This document shows positions 8,180 through 16,950 of a stretch of DNA of 64,000 nucleotides, one piece after another (positions within the stretch are counted from its first letter, which is position 1; every line of letters begins with the position of its first letter). Under the pieces are notes generated by a model. That model saw only the letters and a program-made list of their open reading frames with translations. It was not told where the DNA came from and did not search any database. The stretch is from Streptomyces sp. NBC_01439. GTDB taxonomy: Bacteria > Actinomycetota > Actinomycetes > Streptomycetales > Streptomycetaceae. A program made the translations under genes and the position numbers. The stretch is taken from NCBI RefSeq assembly GCF_036227605.1, contig NZ_CP109487.1, positions 5,247,001 to 5,311,000 of the forward strand, read 5' to 3'.

Positions 8180-9016
8180 ATGAGCGGGACCACAGCCGAA
8201 GCACTCATGTACGCCTGGTTCGCCCTGGCCCTCCTGTCCACCGGCTACGTCGCCCACGACGCGTTCACCAAGAACCCCGAACTCACGGTGATGAAGTGGG
8301 GCTGGGTGCTGGTGACCCTCTACATCGGCCCGGTCGGCGCCGCGCTCTACGTGCTGTCCTGCAAGGAGCCGCGGCCGGGGACCCACGAGCGGTTCGTGGC
8401 GCCGCTGTGGAAGCAGGCGCTCGGCTCGACCATCCACTGCGTGGCCGGAGACGCGACCGGCATCATGGTCGCGGCCGTCGTCGCCTCGCTGCTCGGCCTC
8501 CCGCCGTGGGCCGACGCCCTGTTCGAGTACGCGGTGGGCTTCGGCTTCGGGCTGCTGGTCTTCCAGGCCCTGTTCATGCGCGACATGCTCGGCGGCAGCT
8601 ACGTGCGGGCCGTCCGCTCGACGGTGTACGCGGAGTGGCTCTCGATGAACTGCGTGATGGGCGCCATGGTTGCGGTGAACGTGATCGTGCGCAGCCAGGT
8701 GCCGGGGGCGCGGGACGCCGGCGACGTGCGCTTCTGGGCGACGTTCTCGCTGGCGGTGCTGGCCGGCCTGGCCTTCGCGTACCCGGTCAACGTGTGGCTG
8801 GTCGCCAACCACCTCAAGCACGGGATGGGGACGGTACGGGCGCTGGGGGAGGGTGGCGAGCCGCTCCCGGCCGCCGCCGCCCACGCGGACGCCTCCGGCA
8901 TGGCCGTGCCGGAGGCGGAGGTGACGGCGGAGCAGAAGACGGCCATGGCGGTGCTGACGGTCCTCTTCCTCGCGGCCGGGGTCCTGCTGGCCGCGATCTT
9001 CGGCCACCTGTCCTGA
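8180..9016 (+). CDS. DUF4396 family integral membrane protein
   Basis: A 278-residue polytopic membrane protein. Hydrophobic segments include AEALMYAWFALALLSTGYVA, MKWGWVLVTLYIGPVGAALYVL, GIMVAAVVASLLGLPPWA, YAVGFGFGLLVFQALFM, a segment around WLSMNCVMGAMVAVNVIV, FWATFSLAVLAGLAFAYPVNVWLV and a C-terminal VLTVLFLAAGVLLAAIFG. The H/D-containing pattern and AYPVNVWLV match DUF4396, of unknown function. The start is uncertain: ATG 8180 has only a weak GGCGGG next to it, and GTG 8123 or ATG 8207 are alternatives. Its 3' end faces the MFS gene. Confidence 0.7.
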   Translation: MSGTTAEALMYAWFALALLSTGYVAHDAFTKNPELTVMKWGWVLVTLYIGPVGAALYVLSCKEPRPGTHERFVAPLWKQALGSTIHCVAGDATGIMVAAVVASLLGLPPWADALFEYAVGFGFGLLVFQALFMRDMLGGSYVRAVRSTVYAEWLSMNCVMGAMVAVNVIVRSQVPGARDAGDVRFWATFSLAVLAGLAFAYPVNVWLVANHLKHGMGTVRALGEGGEPLPAAAAHADASGMAVPEAEVTAEQKTAMAVLTVLFLAAGVLLAAIFGHLS

Positions 9017-9062
9017 CGCGCCCGCCCCGCCCCGCGCCCGCCCCGCGCCCGGGCCGGGCGGG

Positions 9063-10397
9063 TCAGCTTGCCGGGACGGTGTCCGTGGCCGGCGCGGGGG
9101 CCGCGGGGGCCGCGGGGAGCGCTTCGTCCGTCGGGGCGGTGGCGCCGTCGGCCGCTGCCGCCGGGGTCGTCCCCCTGTCGCCCTCGGAGAGGCCCCGCAT
9201 CAGCAGCCAGTAGCCGGCCGCGGCGACCGTGCCGAGGACGGCGGTGGCCCCCCACAGCCAGTCGGACCCGAACCGGTCGATCAGGAAACCCGCCATCAGC
9301 GGCGCGACCAGCGCGGCCACCGCCCAGGACAGGTTGTAGACGCCCTGGTAGCGGCCGCGCCCGTGGACCGGAGAGAGCCGTACGACCAGGCCCATCTGGG
9401 TCGGCGAGTTCACGATCTCGGCCAGCGTCCACACGCACACCGTCAGCGCGTACGTCCACAGCGGCCCGGCGAAGGCCGTCAGCGCGAACCCGTACCCGGC
9501 CAGCAGCGCCGAGATCACCAGCAGCTTCTGCGGGTCGCGCCGCTCGATGAACGCCGTGACCGGGATCTGCAGTAGCACGATCAGCAGCCCGTTCACGGCG
9601 AGGACCAGCCCGAAGTCCCTGGGCGAGAAGCCCGCGGAACCCATTGCGACCGGCAGACCCACCGAGCCCTGCGTGAAGATCAGTGAGATCAGGAACGACA
9701 GCCCGACGACGCCCATGAACCGCCCGTCCCGCAGCACGGTCCCGAGACTGATCGCGGGCTCCTCGCCGGCGGCCGACGCGTCCTTCGGCCGGGCGGGCCG
9801 GTCCGGCCGCGACTCGGGCAGCTTGACGAAGACCAGCACCGCGCAGACCAGCGTCAGGGCGGCCTCGCCGAGGAAGCCGGCGAGGTAGCTGTACTCCGCG
9901 ATCAACCCGGCGGTCGTGGCACTGACGGCGAAGCCGAGGTTGAGGGCCCAGTAGTTGAGCGCGAAGGCCCGTACGCGGTCCTCGGGGCGGACGATGTCCG
10001 CCATCATCGCCGCGACCGCCGGGCGGGAGGCGTTCGAGGTCATGCCGACCAGCAGGGCCACGGCCGCGATCGCCGCCGGGTGCTCCATGAAACCGAGCAG
10101 CGCCACCGAGAAGGCGGTCGAGGCCTGGGCCGCCAGCAGCGTGGGCCGGCGCCCGAGCCGGTCGGTCATCACGCCCGCGACGAGCGAGGAGACGACACCG
10201 CCGAGTCCGTGGAGGGCGACCACGAGTCCCGCGAAGGAGGCCGAATAGCCGCGGTCCAGGGTGAGGTACAGGGCCATGAAGGTGACGACGAAGGACCCGA
10301 GCCGGTTCACCAGGGTGCTCGCCCAGAGCCACCAGAACGCCCGGGGAAGCCCGGACACGCTCTCCCGGACAACCTGTGCCAAACGGGCAGCGGACAT
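9063..10397 (-). CDS. MFS family transporter
   Basis: A 444-residue major facilitator superfamily protein, probably a drug or metabolite efflux permease. Twelve hydrophobic segments can be traced. The MFS loop 2-3 motif is seen as [17 protein letters not shown], and [23 protein letters not shown] is typical of MDR-type transporters. The last ~35 residues are a cytoplasmic Ala/Pro/Thr tail. The start is ATG 10397 ([13 protein letters not shown]) with GGGGGGAT 6-13 nt upstream. It is divergent from gpm, sharing a 153-bp promoter region. The substrate cannot be told from the sequence. Confidence 0.88.
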   Translation of the reverse strand: MSAARLAQVVRESVSGLPRAFWWLWASTLVNRLGSFVVTFMALYLTLDRGYSASFAGLVVALHGLGGVVSSLVAGVMTDRLGRRPTLLAAQASTAFSVALLGFMEHPAAIAAVALLVGMTSNASRPAVAAMMADIVRPEDRVRAFALNYWALNLGFAVSATTAGLIAEYSYLAGFLGEAALTLVCAVLVFVKLPESRPDRPARPKDASAAGEEPAISLGTVLRDGRFMGVVGLSFLISLIFTQGSVGLPVAMGSAGFSPRDFGLVLAVNGLLIVLLQIPVTAFIERRDPQKLLVISALLAGYGFALTAFAGPLWTYALTVCVWTLAEIVNSPTQMGLVVRLSPVHGRGRYQGVYNLSWAVAALVAPLMAGFLIDRFGSDWLWGATAVLGTVAAAGYWLLMRGLSEGDRGTTPAAAADGATAPTDEALPAAPAAPAPATDTVPAS

Positions 10398-10537
10398 GAC
10401 GGATCCCCCCGGCGGTGTAAGTATCACTTGTACGGCGTGCACATTACGAGCGGCGGGCGTCCGGGCGCCACTCGATTGACGCGCACCGTCAATCCGGCGG
10501 GACCCGGCACCGCGCGCGAGCGTCCCCGGGCGTCCAC

Positions 10538-10543
10538 TAGGCT
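10538..10543 (+). promoter_or_regulatory. -10 element for leaderless gpm transcript
   Basis: TAGGCT lies exactly 7 nt upstream of the gpm ATG, the spacing expected when transcription starts at or next to the start codon. There is no ribosome binding site before gpm. Confidence 0.55.
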
Positions 10544-10550
10544 CGTACGC

Positions 10551-11312
10551 ATGGCCGACGCACCGTACAAGCTGATCCTCCTCCGCCACGGCGAGAGCGA
10601 CTGGAACGCGAAGAACCTGTTCACCGGCTGGGTGGACGTCAACCTCACCGAGAAGGGCGAGAAGGAGGCGGTCCGGGGCGGTGAGCTGCTCAAGGACGCC
10701 GGCCTGCTGCCCGACGTGCTGCACACCTCCCTCCAGAAGCGCGCCATCCGCACGGCGCAGCTCGCGCTGGAGGCCGCCGACCGCCACTGGATTCCGGTGC
10801 ACCGTTCCTGGCGCCTGAACGAGCGCCACTACGGTGCGCTCCAGGGCAAGGACAAGGCGCAGACCCTCGCCGAGTTCGGCGAGGAGCAGTTCATGCTGTG
10901 GCGCCGCTCGTACGACACCCCGCCGCCGGTCCTCGAGGACGGCACGGAGTTCTCGCAGTCCGCGGACCCGCGCTACGCGTCGATCCCGAACGAGCTGCGC
11001 CCGCGCACGGAGTGCCTCAAGGACGTTGTCGAGCGCATGCTGCCGTACTGGTACGACGGCATCGTCCCGGACCTGCTGGCCGGCCGCACGGTCCTGGTCG
11101 CTGCGCACGGCAACTCCCTGCGCGGTCTGGTCAAGCACCTCGACGGCATCTCCGACGCCGACATCACGGGCCTGAACATCCCGACCGGCATCCCGCTCGT
11201 CTACGAACTGGACGCCGACTTCAAGCCCCTGAACCCGGGCGGCACCTACCTCGACCCGGACGCCGCGGCGGCCGCCATCGAGGCCGTCAAGAACCAGGGC
11301 AAGAAGAAGTAG
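10551..11312 (+). CDS. gpmA: 2,3-bisphosphoglycerate-dependent phosphoglycerate mutase
   Basis: Glycolytic enzyme interconverting 3- and 2-phosphoglycerate. The 253-residue sequence is complete: [20 protein letters not shown] at residues 8-27 holds the phospho-histidine (RHGES). It is followed by [27 protein letters not shown] (substrate loop), and the second His in [17 protein letters not shown]. The C-terminal [13 protein letters not shown] matches dPGM. The ATG is preceded by a -10-like box 7 nt away and no ribosome binding site. The gene ends at the left edge of an integrated element; a terminator at 11316-11368 remains attached to it. Confidence 0.97.
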   Translation: MADAPYKLILLRHGESDWNAKNLFTGWVDVNLTEKGEKEAVRGGELLKDAGLLPDVLHTSLQKRAIRTAQLALEAADRHWIPVHRSWRLNERHYGALQGKDKAQTLAEFGEEQFMLWRRSYDTPPPVLEDGTEFSQSADPRYASIPNELRPRTECLKDVVERMLPYWYDGIVPDLLAGRTVLVAAHGNSLRGLVKHLDGISDADITGLNIPTGIPLVYELDADFKPLNPGGTYLDPDAAAAAIEAVKNQGKKK

Positions 11313-11315
11313 GAA

Positions 11316-11368
11316 AAACGATCATGCCCCTGACCTGCGCAGACGACGTAGATCAGGGGCATTCGTTT
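11316..11368. terminator. Terminator of gpm at the left element edge
   Basis: The 10-bp stem ATGCCCCTGA/TCAGGGGCAT (11324-11333 with 11353-11362) is extended by AAACGA/TCGTTT (11316-11321 with 11363-11368) with a 2-nt bulge. It works in both orientations, serving gpm and the convergent integrase. A related hairpin sits at 20231-20275 on the other side of the element. Confidence 0.8.
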
Positions 11369-11370
11369 GC

Positions 11371-11391
11371 CCTGGGCCCTCTGTGGGCCCT
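11371..11391. other. Candidate left attachment site (attL core)
   Basis: A 21-bp sequence, starting CCTGGGCCCT, is identical to 20074-20094. It ends at the last base of the integrase stop codon. It contains a dyad (GGGCCC, 5-nt spacer, GGGCCC). A perfect direct repeat touching the integrase gene is the usual arrangement for an integrated element's end. Confidence 0.6.
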
Positions 11392-12626
11392 CAGCGTGGG
11401 GGACCGTCCGGCCGCAGAGCCCTGCCGAGAGCCTCGCGAGCGCGATCCCGGCTGCTCGGCATCAGGTGGGCGTAGACCTTCAGGGTGAGCCCGGGATCCG
11501 AGTGCCCCAGGTACTCGCTCACGGCCTTGATGCTTTCTCCCACGTCCAGCAGCACGGACGCGTAGAAGTGCCTCAGCGCGTGCATGCCGTGCTCCCGCGC
11601 GGAGGCGTGCTCACGGCTCTTAGCTGCGGGGATGACCCCGACCTTGGCGAGCGCGGGCTTCCAGTGGTCCTCGTTCACCGACGTGCGCCACAGGTGCCCG
11701 CCCTGCGGGCCGGTGAAGATCAGGCGCTTCGTGACGGGCTGGCCGCCGGCGCGCATCCACGGCAGCGTGATCTCCACGGGCGGGAAGAGCTTCATGTGCG
11801 CCTTGAGCGCGTCCGCCACGGGCTCGGGAAGCGGCACGTCGCGTAGCTTGCCGCCCTTCGGCGGAGCGAACACGGGGACGCTCAGGCTCTGCTTGAGCTG
11901 GTGGACGACGTGAAGCGTCCCGTTGTCGAAGTCGAGTTCCTCCACGGACAGCCCCAGGATCTCGCCCTGCCGCAGTCCGCAGCCGGCGCCCACATCCACC
12001 ATGGGTTGGAACCGCTCGACCAGGGCGCCTCGCATGGCGAAGACCCGTTCCGGCTGCCAGGGGACCACGCGTCGCGCGCCCATCTCCGGGAGCGCCACCG
12101 TGCGCGAGTTGCAGGGGTTCCGGGGCAGGCAGCCATCCTCGACGGCAGCGCTGAGGACGGCGCGCACATTGGAGAAGATGACGCGGGCGTACGAGCCGGA
12201 CATGCCGGAGGCTTCGAGCTGCGTCACGAACTCGCGGATGTGGCTCGGCTGGAAGGAGCCCAGCGGACGGTCCCCGATGCGTGGGAAGGCGTGGAGCTTG
12301 AGCTGAGACGTCATCGACGCTCGGGTGTTCGGGTCGCCGCTCTGGCTCGCGAGCCACTTTTCCGCGAACTCCTTGAAGGACGTCCGGGCCGCGCTCGGGT
12401 CGATGTACTGGCCGCGCGCCACGTCGGCGCGGATGGAGCTGAGCCACTGCTCGGCCAGGCGCTTCTGCCCGTCCTCGAAGGACTTGGACTTCTGCTTGCC
12501 GTCAGGTGCGAAGTAGCGCGCCCTGTAGCGCATGCCGGTGCCGTGGCGAGCCGTCTTGGTGCGGACGGTCTTGCCGTTGTCGTTGGTCTCTGTCTTGAAC
12601 CAACGGTCTTGGATGTGGCCAGCCAT
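11391..12626 (-). CDS. int: Tyrosine-type site-specific integrase
   Basis: A 411-residue phage-type integrase catalysing attP x attB recombination. Residues ~1-65 are an arm-binding region (RARYFAPDGKQKSKSFEDGQ) and ~75-165 a SAM-like core-binding domain. The catalytic domain has Arg219 (GCGLRQGEILGL), H349-x-x-R352 (MHALRHFYASVL), His375 (LGHSDPGLTL) and the nucleophile Tyr385 (KVYAHL), so the active site is intact. The stop codon touches the candidate attL. No tRNA gene adjoins either end, so the target appears to be the 3'-flank/terminator region of gpm. Confidence 0.95.
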   Translation of the reverse strand: MAGHIQDRWFKTETNDNGKTVRTKTARHGTGMRYRARYFAPDGKQKSKSFEDGQKRLAEQWLSSIRADVARGQYIDPSAARTSFKEFAEKWLASQSGDPNTRASMTSQLKLHAFPRIGDRPLGSFQPSHIREFVTQLEASGMSGSYARVIFSNVRAVLSAAVEDGCLPRNPCNSRTVALPEMGARRVVPWQPERVFAMRGALVERFQPMVDVGAGCGLRQGEILGLSVEELDFDNGTLHVVHQLKQSLSVPVFAPPKGGKLRDVPLPEPVADALKAHMKLFPPVEITLPWMRAGGQPVTKRLIFTGPQGGHLWRTSVNEDHWKPALAKVGVIPAAKSREHASAREHGMHALRHFYASVLLDVGESIKAVSEYLGHSDPGLTLKVYAHLMPSSRDRAREALGRALRPDGPPR

Positions 12627-12952
12627 GGGGCTGAGTCCTCTCGGTTGGGTGTGCCAGGGAGGCCGGACGGGGGTGTCCGGCGGGCTCTCTGCGGGGGTTC
12701 TGGGGGCTGGTCGGTGGGGTGCCTCCCTGCCTCCCTGAGGGGCTGTCTGCGCAGCTCAGGTGGAGGGAGGCGGTCCAGGGAGGCGGTCAGGGAGTTCTCC
12801 CTGCCTCCCTGGTGCTTCCCTGGGTTTTCGAGGGGTGGGGGCGGGACCCCTTTACCGGCGCTACCGGGCTGGTCAGGGGCGCTACCGCCCCCGCTACCGG
12901 GGCAAAGGGGTAGCTCTACCTGCGGCCCGCTCTCGGACGCTGTGACGGGGAG

Positions 12953-13080
12953 CTACTGCCTACTGCCCACCGGCTAGTGCCTACTGCCTACTGCCTATGG
13001 GCCTGTTCAGGGGCGGTGGGGTGGCTGCTGGAGGGGTTCTACTGCCTAGTGCCCGGTGGGCAGTAGGCAGTAGGCAGTAG
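12953..13080. repeat. Inverted clusters of the 7-mer TACTGCC between int and xis
   Basis: A perfect 21-bp inverted repeat (12953-12973 with 13053-13073) is built from tandem 7-mers. Forward copies of TACTGCC/TAGTGCC lie at 12954, 12961, 12975, 12982, 12989, 13040 and 13047; reverse copies (GGCAGTA) at 13059, 13066 and 13073. The rest of the 481-bp int-xis gap holds GCTACCG copies at 12860, 12881 and 12893 and CCTCCCTG-type repeats at about 12720-12815. The location suggests recombination-directionality or accessory sites. Confidence 0.85.
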
Positions 13081-13107
13081 CTCTGCGTGGAGGATGCCGG
13101 GGGTTCG

Positions 13108-13344
13108 TCAGGCGGCGTCGCGGGTGGCCTGTTCGCGGATCCAGGCGTGGACGGCGGCGGGGTCGTAGCGGATGTGCCGGCCGACGCGGAATCCGGGCGG
13201 GCCGGTGCGCTTCTTGCGCCAGCCGTAGATGGTCTCGATGGGGACGACGAGCATGGAGGCGAGGTCTTCGGGGGTCAGGTACCGGTCGGGGAGTCCGGCG
13301 CGGAGGATCGCGCGGGGGTCGTTGTCCGGGCTGTTGGCGGGCAT
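13108..13344 (-). CDS. xis: Excisionase-like helix-turn-helix protein
   Basis: A 78-residue protein with a MerR/AlpA-like winged helix-turn-helix at residues ~20-70 (YLTPEDLASMLVVPIETIYG, then WRKKRTGPPGFRVGRHIRYD and PAAVHAWIRE). This is the typical excisionase (helix_turn_helix_17) form found beside integrases of actinobacterial elements. It probably binds the repeats at 12953-13080 and steers the integrase to excision; that target is inference. The ATG start at 13344 has GGAGT 11-15 nt upstream. It is separated from the ATPase gene by 250 bp without a gene. Confidence 0.85.
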   Translation of the reverse strand: MPANSPDNDPRAILRAGLPDRYLTPEDLASMLVVPIETIYGWRKKRTGPPGFRVGRHIRYDPAAVHAWIREQATRDAA

Positions 13345-13594
13345 GGGCGGGGTGACTCCTCGTGTCCGTGGCGGGGGTGCTGAGGGTCGGTGCGGTCGCG
13401 GTCCTGGAGAGTTGCTGCATCGCAGCGTCCATAGCGCCCCAGCGTCCGAAGGGTCTCTATCCGCGCAGGTCGGACCCGGTTTGCGGTGTGGACGCTGGTG
13501 TGGACGCTGCGGACGCCGGCGGGGCTAGCGTCCGCAGGGGCTGACGTGCCCGGGCCGCTGGTGCGCGGCCCGGTCCGGTGGTGATCCGGCGGTG

Positions 13595-15214
13595 TCAGTG
13601 CTGCTCAGGGGTGGTGCGGCCTTGCCCGAGTGATGCCACTTCGGGCCAGAGCGGGTCTTGCGGGCGTGTGGACGCTGCGGGTGGGGTGGGGTCGATGCGG
13701 GAGAGGACGAGTAGGCGGTGGCGGTGCCGGTCCTGGCTACGTTGCGTGTCGTCCACGGCCACCCCGATCGACCGCAGGAGCGGGGCGAGCCGTTTGATGC
13801 GCCCGCTTGCCCGGGTGGCGTCCTTGGGCCAGCCCTGCGGCCGGAACCCTCCGGGGAGCGGGAGCTGTTCCAGGAGTTGGGCGGCGGTGCCGCTCCAGGT
13901 CCCGCACTCCTCCACGAGGGTGGCCACGGCTGTGCCGAAGGGGTCGCCTTCGAGCGCGTCCCCGGCGACGTTCGCGGATGTGGCGAGGTAGGAATCCAGG
14001 GTGTGCCACTCCTGGACCTGGTCGACGGCCGCGAGGACCCGGGCGAAGTCGGCCATGCGGGGCATGGAGTCCAACTTGATTCCGGGCAGGACGGCGAGGA
14101 CGGCCGCCAGGAGGTCGAACAGGGCGCCCAAGACGGCGGGTCGGACTGCCTCGAAGGCGGTGTCGAGTTCCTCTTCGGTGCGGCGTTGGTCTTCTTCGAT
14201 GAGCTGCAAGTCGAGCATGAGGAGCCGCTCTGCGAGGTCCCCGGCCAGGGCTCCGGCGTCGATGGTGGTCATGGCGAGGACTCGCCGGAAGGAGAGCACG
14301 ACCACGTCGTCGTCGGTGTAGAGCGCGCGGTCCACGATCCCGTCGCCGGTGACGGCCTTGCACAGGGTGTCGGAGAGCCAGGGTGGGATGGTGCTGATGT
14401 TGTCCAGGCACAGGGCCCAGGAGTTGAAGGCCTGAGCCGACCACGCCTTGACGTCCCGGGGCTGGCTCCGCTTGCTGGCGGGGGAAGGGTCGATGAGGTT
14501 GACGACCATCTGCGCCGTCTTCGACTTCCCCGTGCCCTGCTCGCCCTTGAAGGTGATCACCGGGTGCGGGATGTAGGGGATCCACGCGGCGATGAGCCAG
14601 CCGACGAGCTGGTGGAAGGTGGGTGCGTCCATGTTCAGCAGGGCGTGGAGCTTGGCCAGGCCGTCGCCGTCCAGGACCGGGGCGGGCATGGGCGCCATGG
14701 CGCCGGATCGGCGGAACAGGATCGGGGAGCGGTCCACGATGTGCCAGCCGCCGGCCGACACGGTCACCGCCCGGCCGTCCGCGCTGCCCAGGTCCACGAC
14801 GATGCCGTTCGGGCCGCCTCCCACCCGCAAGTCCACCGGCGCGGGGTCGTCCTTCTCGGCGACTCCCTCCAGGACCATCATGGCGTCCGCCAGCGCGGAC
14901 TGTGAGGCCACGTCGCCGTCGTAGGTGTCGGCGTACTTGCGGGCGAGACGCTGACGCAGTCCGGCCCGGCCGCGCAGGGGGAGGGCGATGTTCGGCCCGT
15001 CGATCGCGACCGCGTACGGGCGGCCGTCGGTCGAGGTGACGAACGTATACCCCTCCCGAGCCAGAGCGACGAGCCTGGACGCTGCCGAAGGCTTCTTCCC
15101 CTCCCCGGCTCCCCGGTCGGTCGGGGTCGATCGGTTGGCCTTTCGCGGGACGGTCGGGGGCTGGGGATCGGTGGTCTTGGCGTGGCCGTTCACGGTGTTC
15201 ACCGTGGTGTTCAC
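13595..15214 (-). CDS. Element-encoded P-loop ATPase (helicase-like)
   Basis: A 539-residue protein. Residues ~45-200 have no recognised domain. The ATPase region begins with FKGEQGTGKSKTAQ (Walker A, ~222-235), then WALCLDNIS (Walker B-like acidic residues) and VVVLSFRRVLAMTTID, and a C-terminal helical region. The layout resembles D5/SF3-like phage and plasmid replication ATPases, so a role in element replication or DNA unwinding is likely but unproven; no primase motif is seen. The GTG start at 15214 has AAGGAG 6 nt upstream and overlaps the HNH stop codon by 4 nt (GTGA), implying translational coupling. Confidence 0.75.
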   Translation of the reverse strand: MNTTVNTVNGHAKTTDPQPPTVPRKANRSTPTDRGAGEGKKPSAASRLVALAREGYTFVTSTDGRPYAVAIDGPNIALPLRGRAGLRQRLARKYADTYDGDVASQSALADAMMVLEGVAEKDDPAPVDLRVGGGPNGIVVDLGSADGRAVTVSAGGWHIVDRSPILFRRSGAMAPMPAPVLDGDGLAKLHALLNMDAPTFHQLVGWLIAAWIPYIPHPVITFKGEQGTGKSKTAQMVVNLIDPSPASKRSQPRDVKAWSAQAFNSWALCLDNISTIPPWLSDTLCKAVTGDGIVDRALYTDDDVVVLSFRRVLAMTTIDAGALAGDLAERLLMLDLQLIEEDQRRTEEELDTAFEAVRPAVLGALFDLLAAVLAVLPGIKLDSMPRMADFARVLAAVDQVQEWHTLDSYLATSANVAGDALEGDPFGTAVATLVEECGTWSGTAAQLLEQLPLPGGFRPQGWPKDATRASGRIKRLAPLLRSIGVAVDDTQRSQDRHRHRLLVLSRIDPTPPAASTRPQDPLWPEVASLGQGRTTPEQH

Positions 15215-15849
15215 GCAGACTCCTTTCGCGGGGTGTGGGCGGGGCCGTGGGGGTCGGAGCACAGTCGGGTGCGGGTCGATCGATCGGCTCGTGACCTGGG
15301 GTGGACGGCCTTGCGGTGGTCCTCGTGAACGCGGTGAACGCGCTGGTGAACACCCGACCGTCCACCCGACTCGACGGCCGTCCGGTCGGCCGACTGCCGG
15401 GCCAGAGCCAGCCGCGCCAGGACCCGCAAAACGCCCAGCGTGAACACCTCGGTCGAGCGGTGAACATCGACCCGATCCACCCGACTTCCACCCGACTCGA
15501 CCAGCGGACTCTCCCCATCCGATGGGGTCGACTGGGCGAGGGTGGAAGCCGGGTGGACGCCGGGGTGGACGGCCGGGGCGTCCACCCCGTCCACCGCCCC
15601 GATCAGCAGCAGCGCGATCAGCAGGGGGAAGCGGTCGGCCTTGGCGTGATTGCACGGCGGGCAGGCCAGCACGAGGTGGCCGGCCGACCACGTCCGTAGC
15701 ACCGACACCGGCACGACGTGATCAAGCGTCGCCTCCCGCAGCGAGGCGAACGGGCGCGCGCAGTAGGCGCACCGCTGCCCGTCGCGGCGGGCCAGCTGTT
15801 CCTTGCGTTGCCGTCGGCGTGCGGAGTTGAGCGGATGCCCTTTCCTCAT
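15211..15849 (-). CDS. HNH endonuclease with repetitive C-terminal tail
   Basis: A 212-residue protein. Residues ~20-80 are a complete HNH nuclease module: zinc-binding CAYC, then ATLDHVVPVSVL (DH-V-P catalytic motif) and LACPPCNHAKADRFP (second Cys pair and N/H). The remaining ~130 residues are low-complexity, rich in Val-His and Arg (GVHQRVHRVHEDHRKAVH), encoded by short GTGGAC/GTGAAC repeats. The ATG start overlaps the sigma-like gene's stop (ATGA) and its own stop overlaps the ATPase start (GTGA), so three genes form a coupled cassette. Small HNH proteins often act in phage packaging or as homing nucleases; which applies here is unknown. Confidence 0.8.
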   Translation of the reverse strand: MRKGHPLNSARRRQRKEQLARRDGQRCAYCARPFASLREATLDHVVPVSVLRTWSAGHLVLACPPCNHAKADRFPLLIALLLIGAVDGVDAPAVHPGVHPASTLAQSTPSDGESPLVESGGSRVDRVDVHRSTEVFTLGVLRVLARLALARQSADRTAVESGGRSGVHQRVHRVHEDHRKAVHPRSRADRSTRTRLCSDPHGPAHTPRKESA

Positions 15850-16745
15850 GCCGCCCGCTCCATGTCCGCGGCACCCAGAGCGCGCAGCACGGGGGCGCAC
15901 ACGGTCGCTCCCATGACCCGCTCCCGGCTGACCCCCAGCCTCTTGGCGATGTCCCGCGTGGGCACCTCCGGGCTCAGGAGCAGCGCACCCCGGGCCACGT
16001 CGTCCAGTCGCAGGAGAACCTCCCGCTGCGCCGCGCTTCGTGCCGCCAGCGCGCGCTGCTCCCACTCCGGCAGTGACTCCATGTCCACCGGGGAGCAGGA
16101 CAGCTCGGGGTTGTCGATCTGAAGCAGCAGGATCGCCGTTTTCGCGAGCCGGTCAGCGGTGGACGCGCTGCACCCCAGACGCTCGCCCATCGCCGTGTGG
16201 GGCATGCCGTCCAGCTTCAGCAGCAGCGCTTCCCGCTCTCGCTCCGGAAGCGCGGCCACCATCCTGGCCAGGTAATCCGGCAGGTCAACCCAGGCACACT
16301 GGTTGGGCAGCAGCGGGCACAGCGTGTTGCACGTGGCGGGCTCCGTCCAGTCCACCACCGTCTCCGAGGACCGCATCAGCGCGAAGTGCTCCGCAATCTC
16401 GCGCTTCACCCGGACGAACAGGACCTTGCGGATCTCCGTCTCGGACCACTCCGGGTGCCCCAGCACATCCGTCGCTCCGCTGCGGGCCACCCGCACCCAC
16501 ATGGACTGAACGACGTCCTCTGCCAGTGCCCATGCCTCGCCGTTCCCCATCCGGGTACCGCACAGCCGGGAGTAGGCGAACCGCACCAAGCGGTCCCCGT
16601 AGGCATCGAACAACACGGCCAGCCGGTCGGACTGCTCGGCCGTCAGCGGAATGATCTCGCCGTTCTCCAAGCGTCGCCCCCCGGGGCCGTTGCCCGTGGC
16701 AGTTCCAGAGATCCGACTCCTACGCTTTGCGACAGTTCCAGGCAT
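15846..16745 (-). CDS. ECF-like sigma factor with extra C-terminal helix-turn-helix
   Basis: A 299-residue protein resembling extracytoplasmic-function sigma factors. The region-2-like segment (~38-85) is LAVLFDAYGDRLVRFAYSRL to DVVQSMWVRVAR; the region-4-like segment (~175-220) is MVAALPEREREALLLKLDGM to LGCSASTADRLAKTAILLL. It continues for ~70 residues with a second HTH (VLLRLDDVARGALLLSPEVP, then TRDIAKRLGVSRERVMG). A Cys-containing linker (CNTLCPLLPNQCAW) joins regions 2 and 4. It is the first gene of the minus-strand cassette and overlaps HNH by 4 nt. It could be a dedicated activator of the element or a DNA-binding replication/packaging adaptor of sigma ancestry. Confidence 0.7.
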   Translation of the reverse strand: MPGTVAKRRSRISGTATGNGPGGRRLENGEIIPLTAEQSDRLAVLFDAYGDRLVRFAYSRLCGTRMGNGEAWALAEDVVQSMWVRVARSGATDVLGHPEWSETEIRKVLFVRVKREIAEHFALMRSSETVVDWTEPATCNTLCPLLPNQCAWVDLPDYLARMVAALPEREREALLLKLDGMPHTAMGERLGCSASTADRLAKTAILLLQIDNPELSCSPVDMESLPEWEQRALAARSAAQREVLLRLDDVARGALLLSPEVPTRDIAKRLGVSRERVMGATVCAPVLRALGAADMERAA

Positions 16746-16903
16746 GATGGGTCTACCCCTTCAAGGGTCGGGGAGCGGCTGACTGCTTGGCGGTAGGGAG
16801 CCGCTCCCTGCTTCGCCCTGGGCCTCTGGCCAGGGATTTTGCATCCAACAGCACCCCATGACAGGGCCTTGCGGCCTCCGATCGGATCGATCGGCGGGCA
16901 CAT

Positions 16904-16950
16904 CCCTAAGGTTCCCTAGGGCACCCTAGGGTGTCAAGCGGTACGCTAGG
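16904..16950. promoter_or_regulatory. CCCTAGGG operator cluster before GntR gene
   Basis: Two perfect CCCTAGGG palindromes (16914-16921 and 16925-16932, 11 bp apart) are flanked by half-sites CCCTAA (16904-16909) and CTAGGGA (16946-16952) within 80 bp of the GntR start. The -10-like TACGCTAG overlaps the last half-site. The spacing on one helix face fits a GntR-family autorepressor controlling both its own gene and the divergent sigma-like gene. Confidence 0.7.

Noticed and set aside
9063..11138. MFS frame extending upstream to 11138
   Set aside because: The upstream part is antisense to gpm and not transporter-like; ATG 10397 has a good ribosome binding site and starts the first membrane helix.
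12953..13080. CRISPR array
   Set aside because: Units are 7 bp, contiguous, and inverted in the second half; there are no unique spacers and no cas genes.
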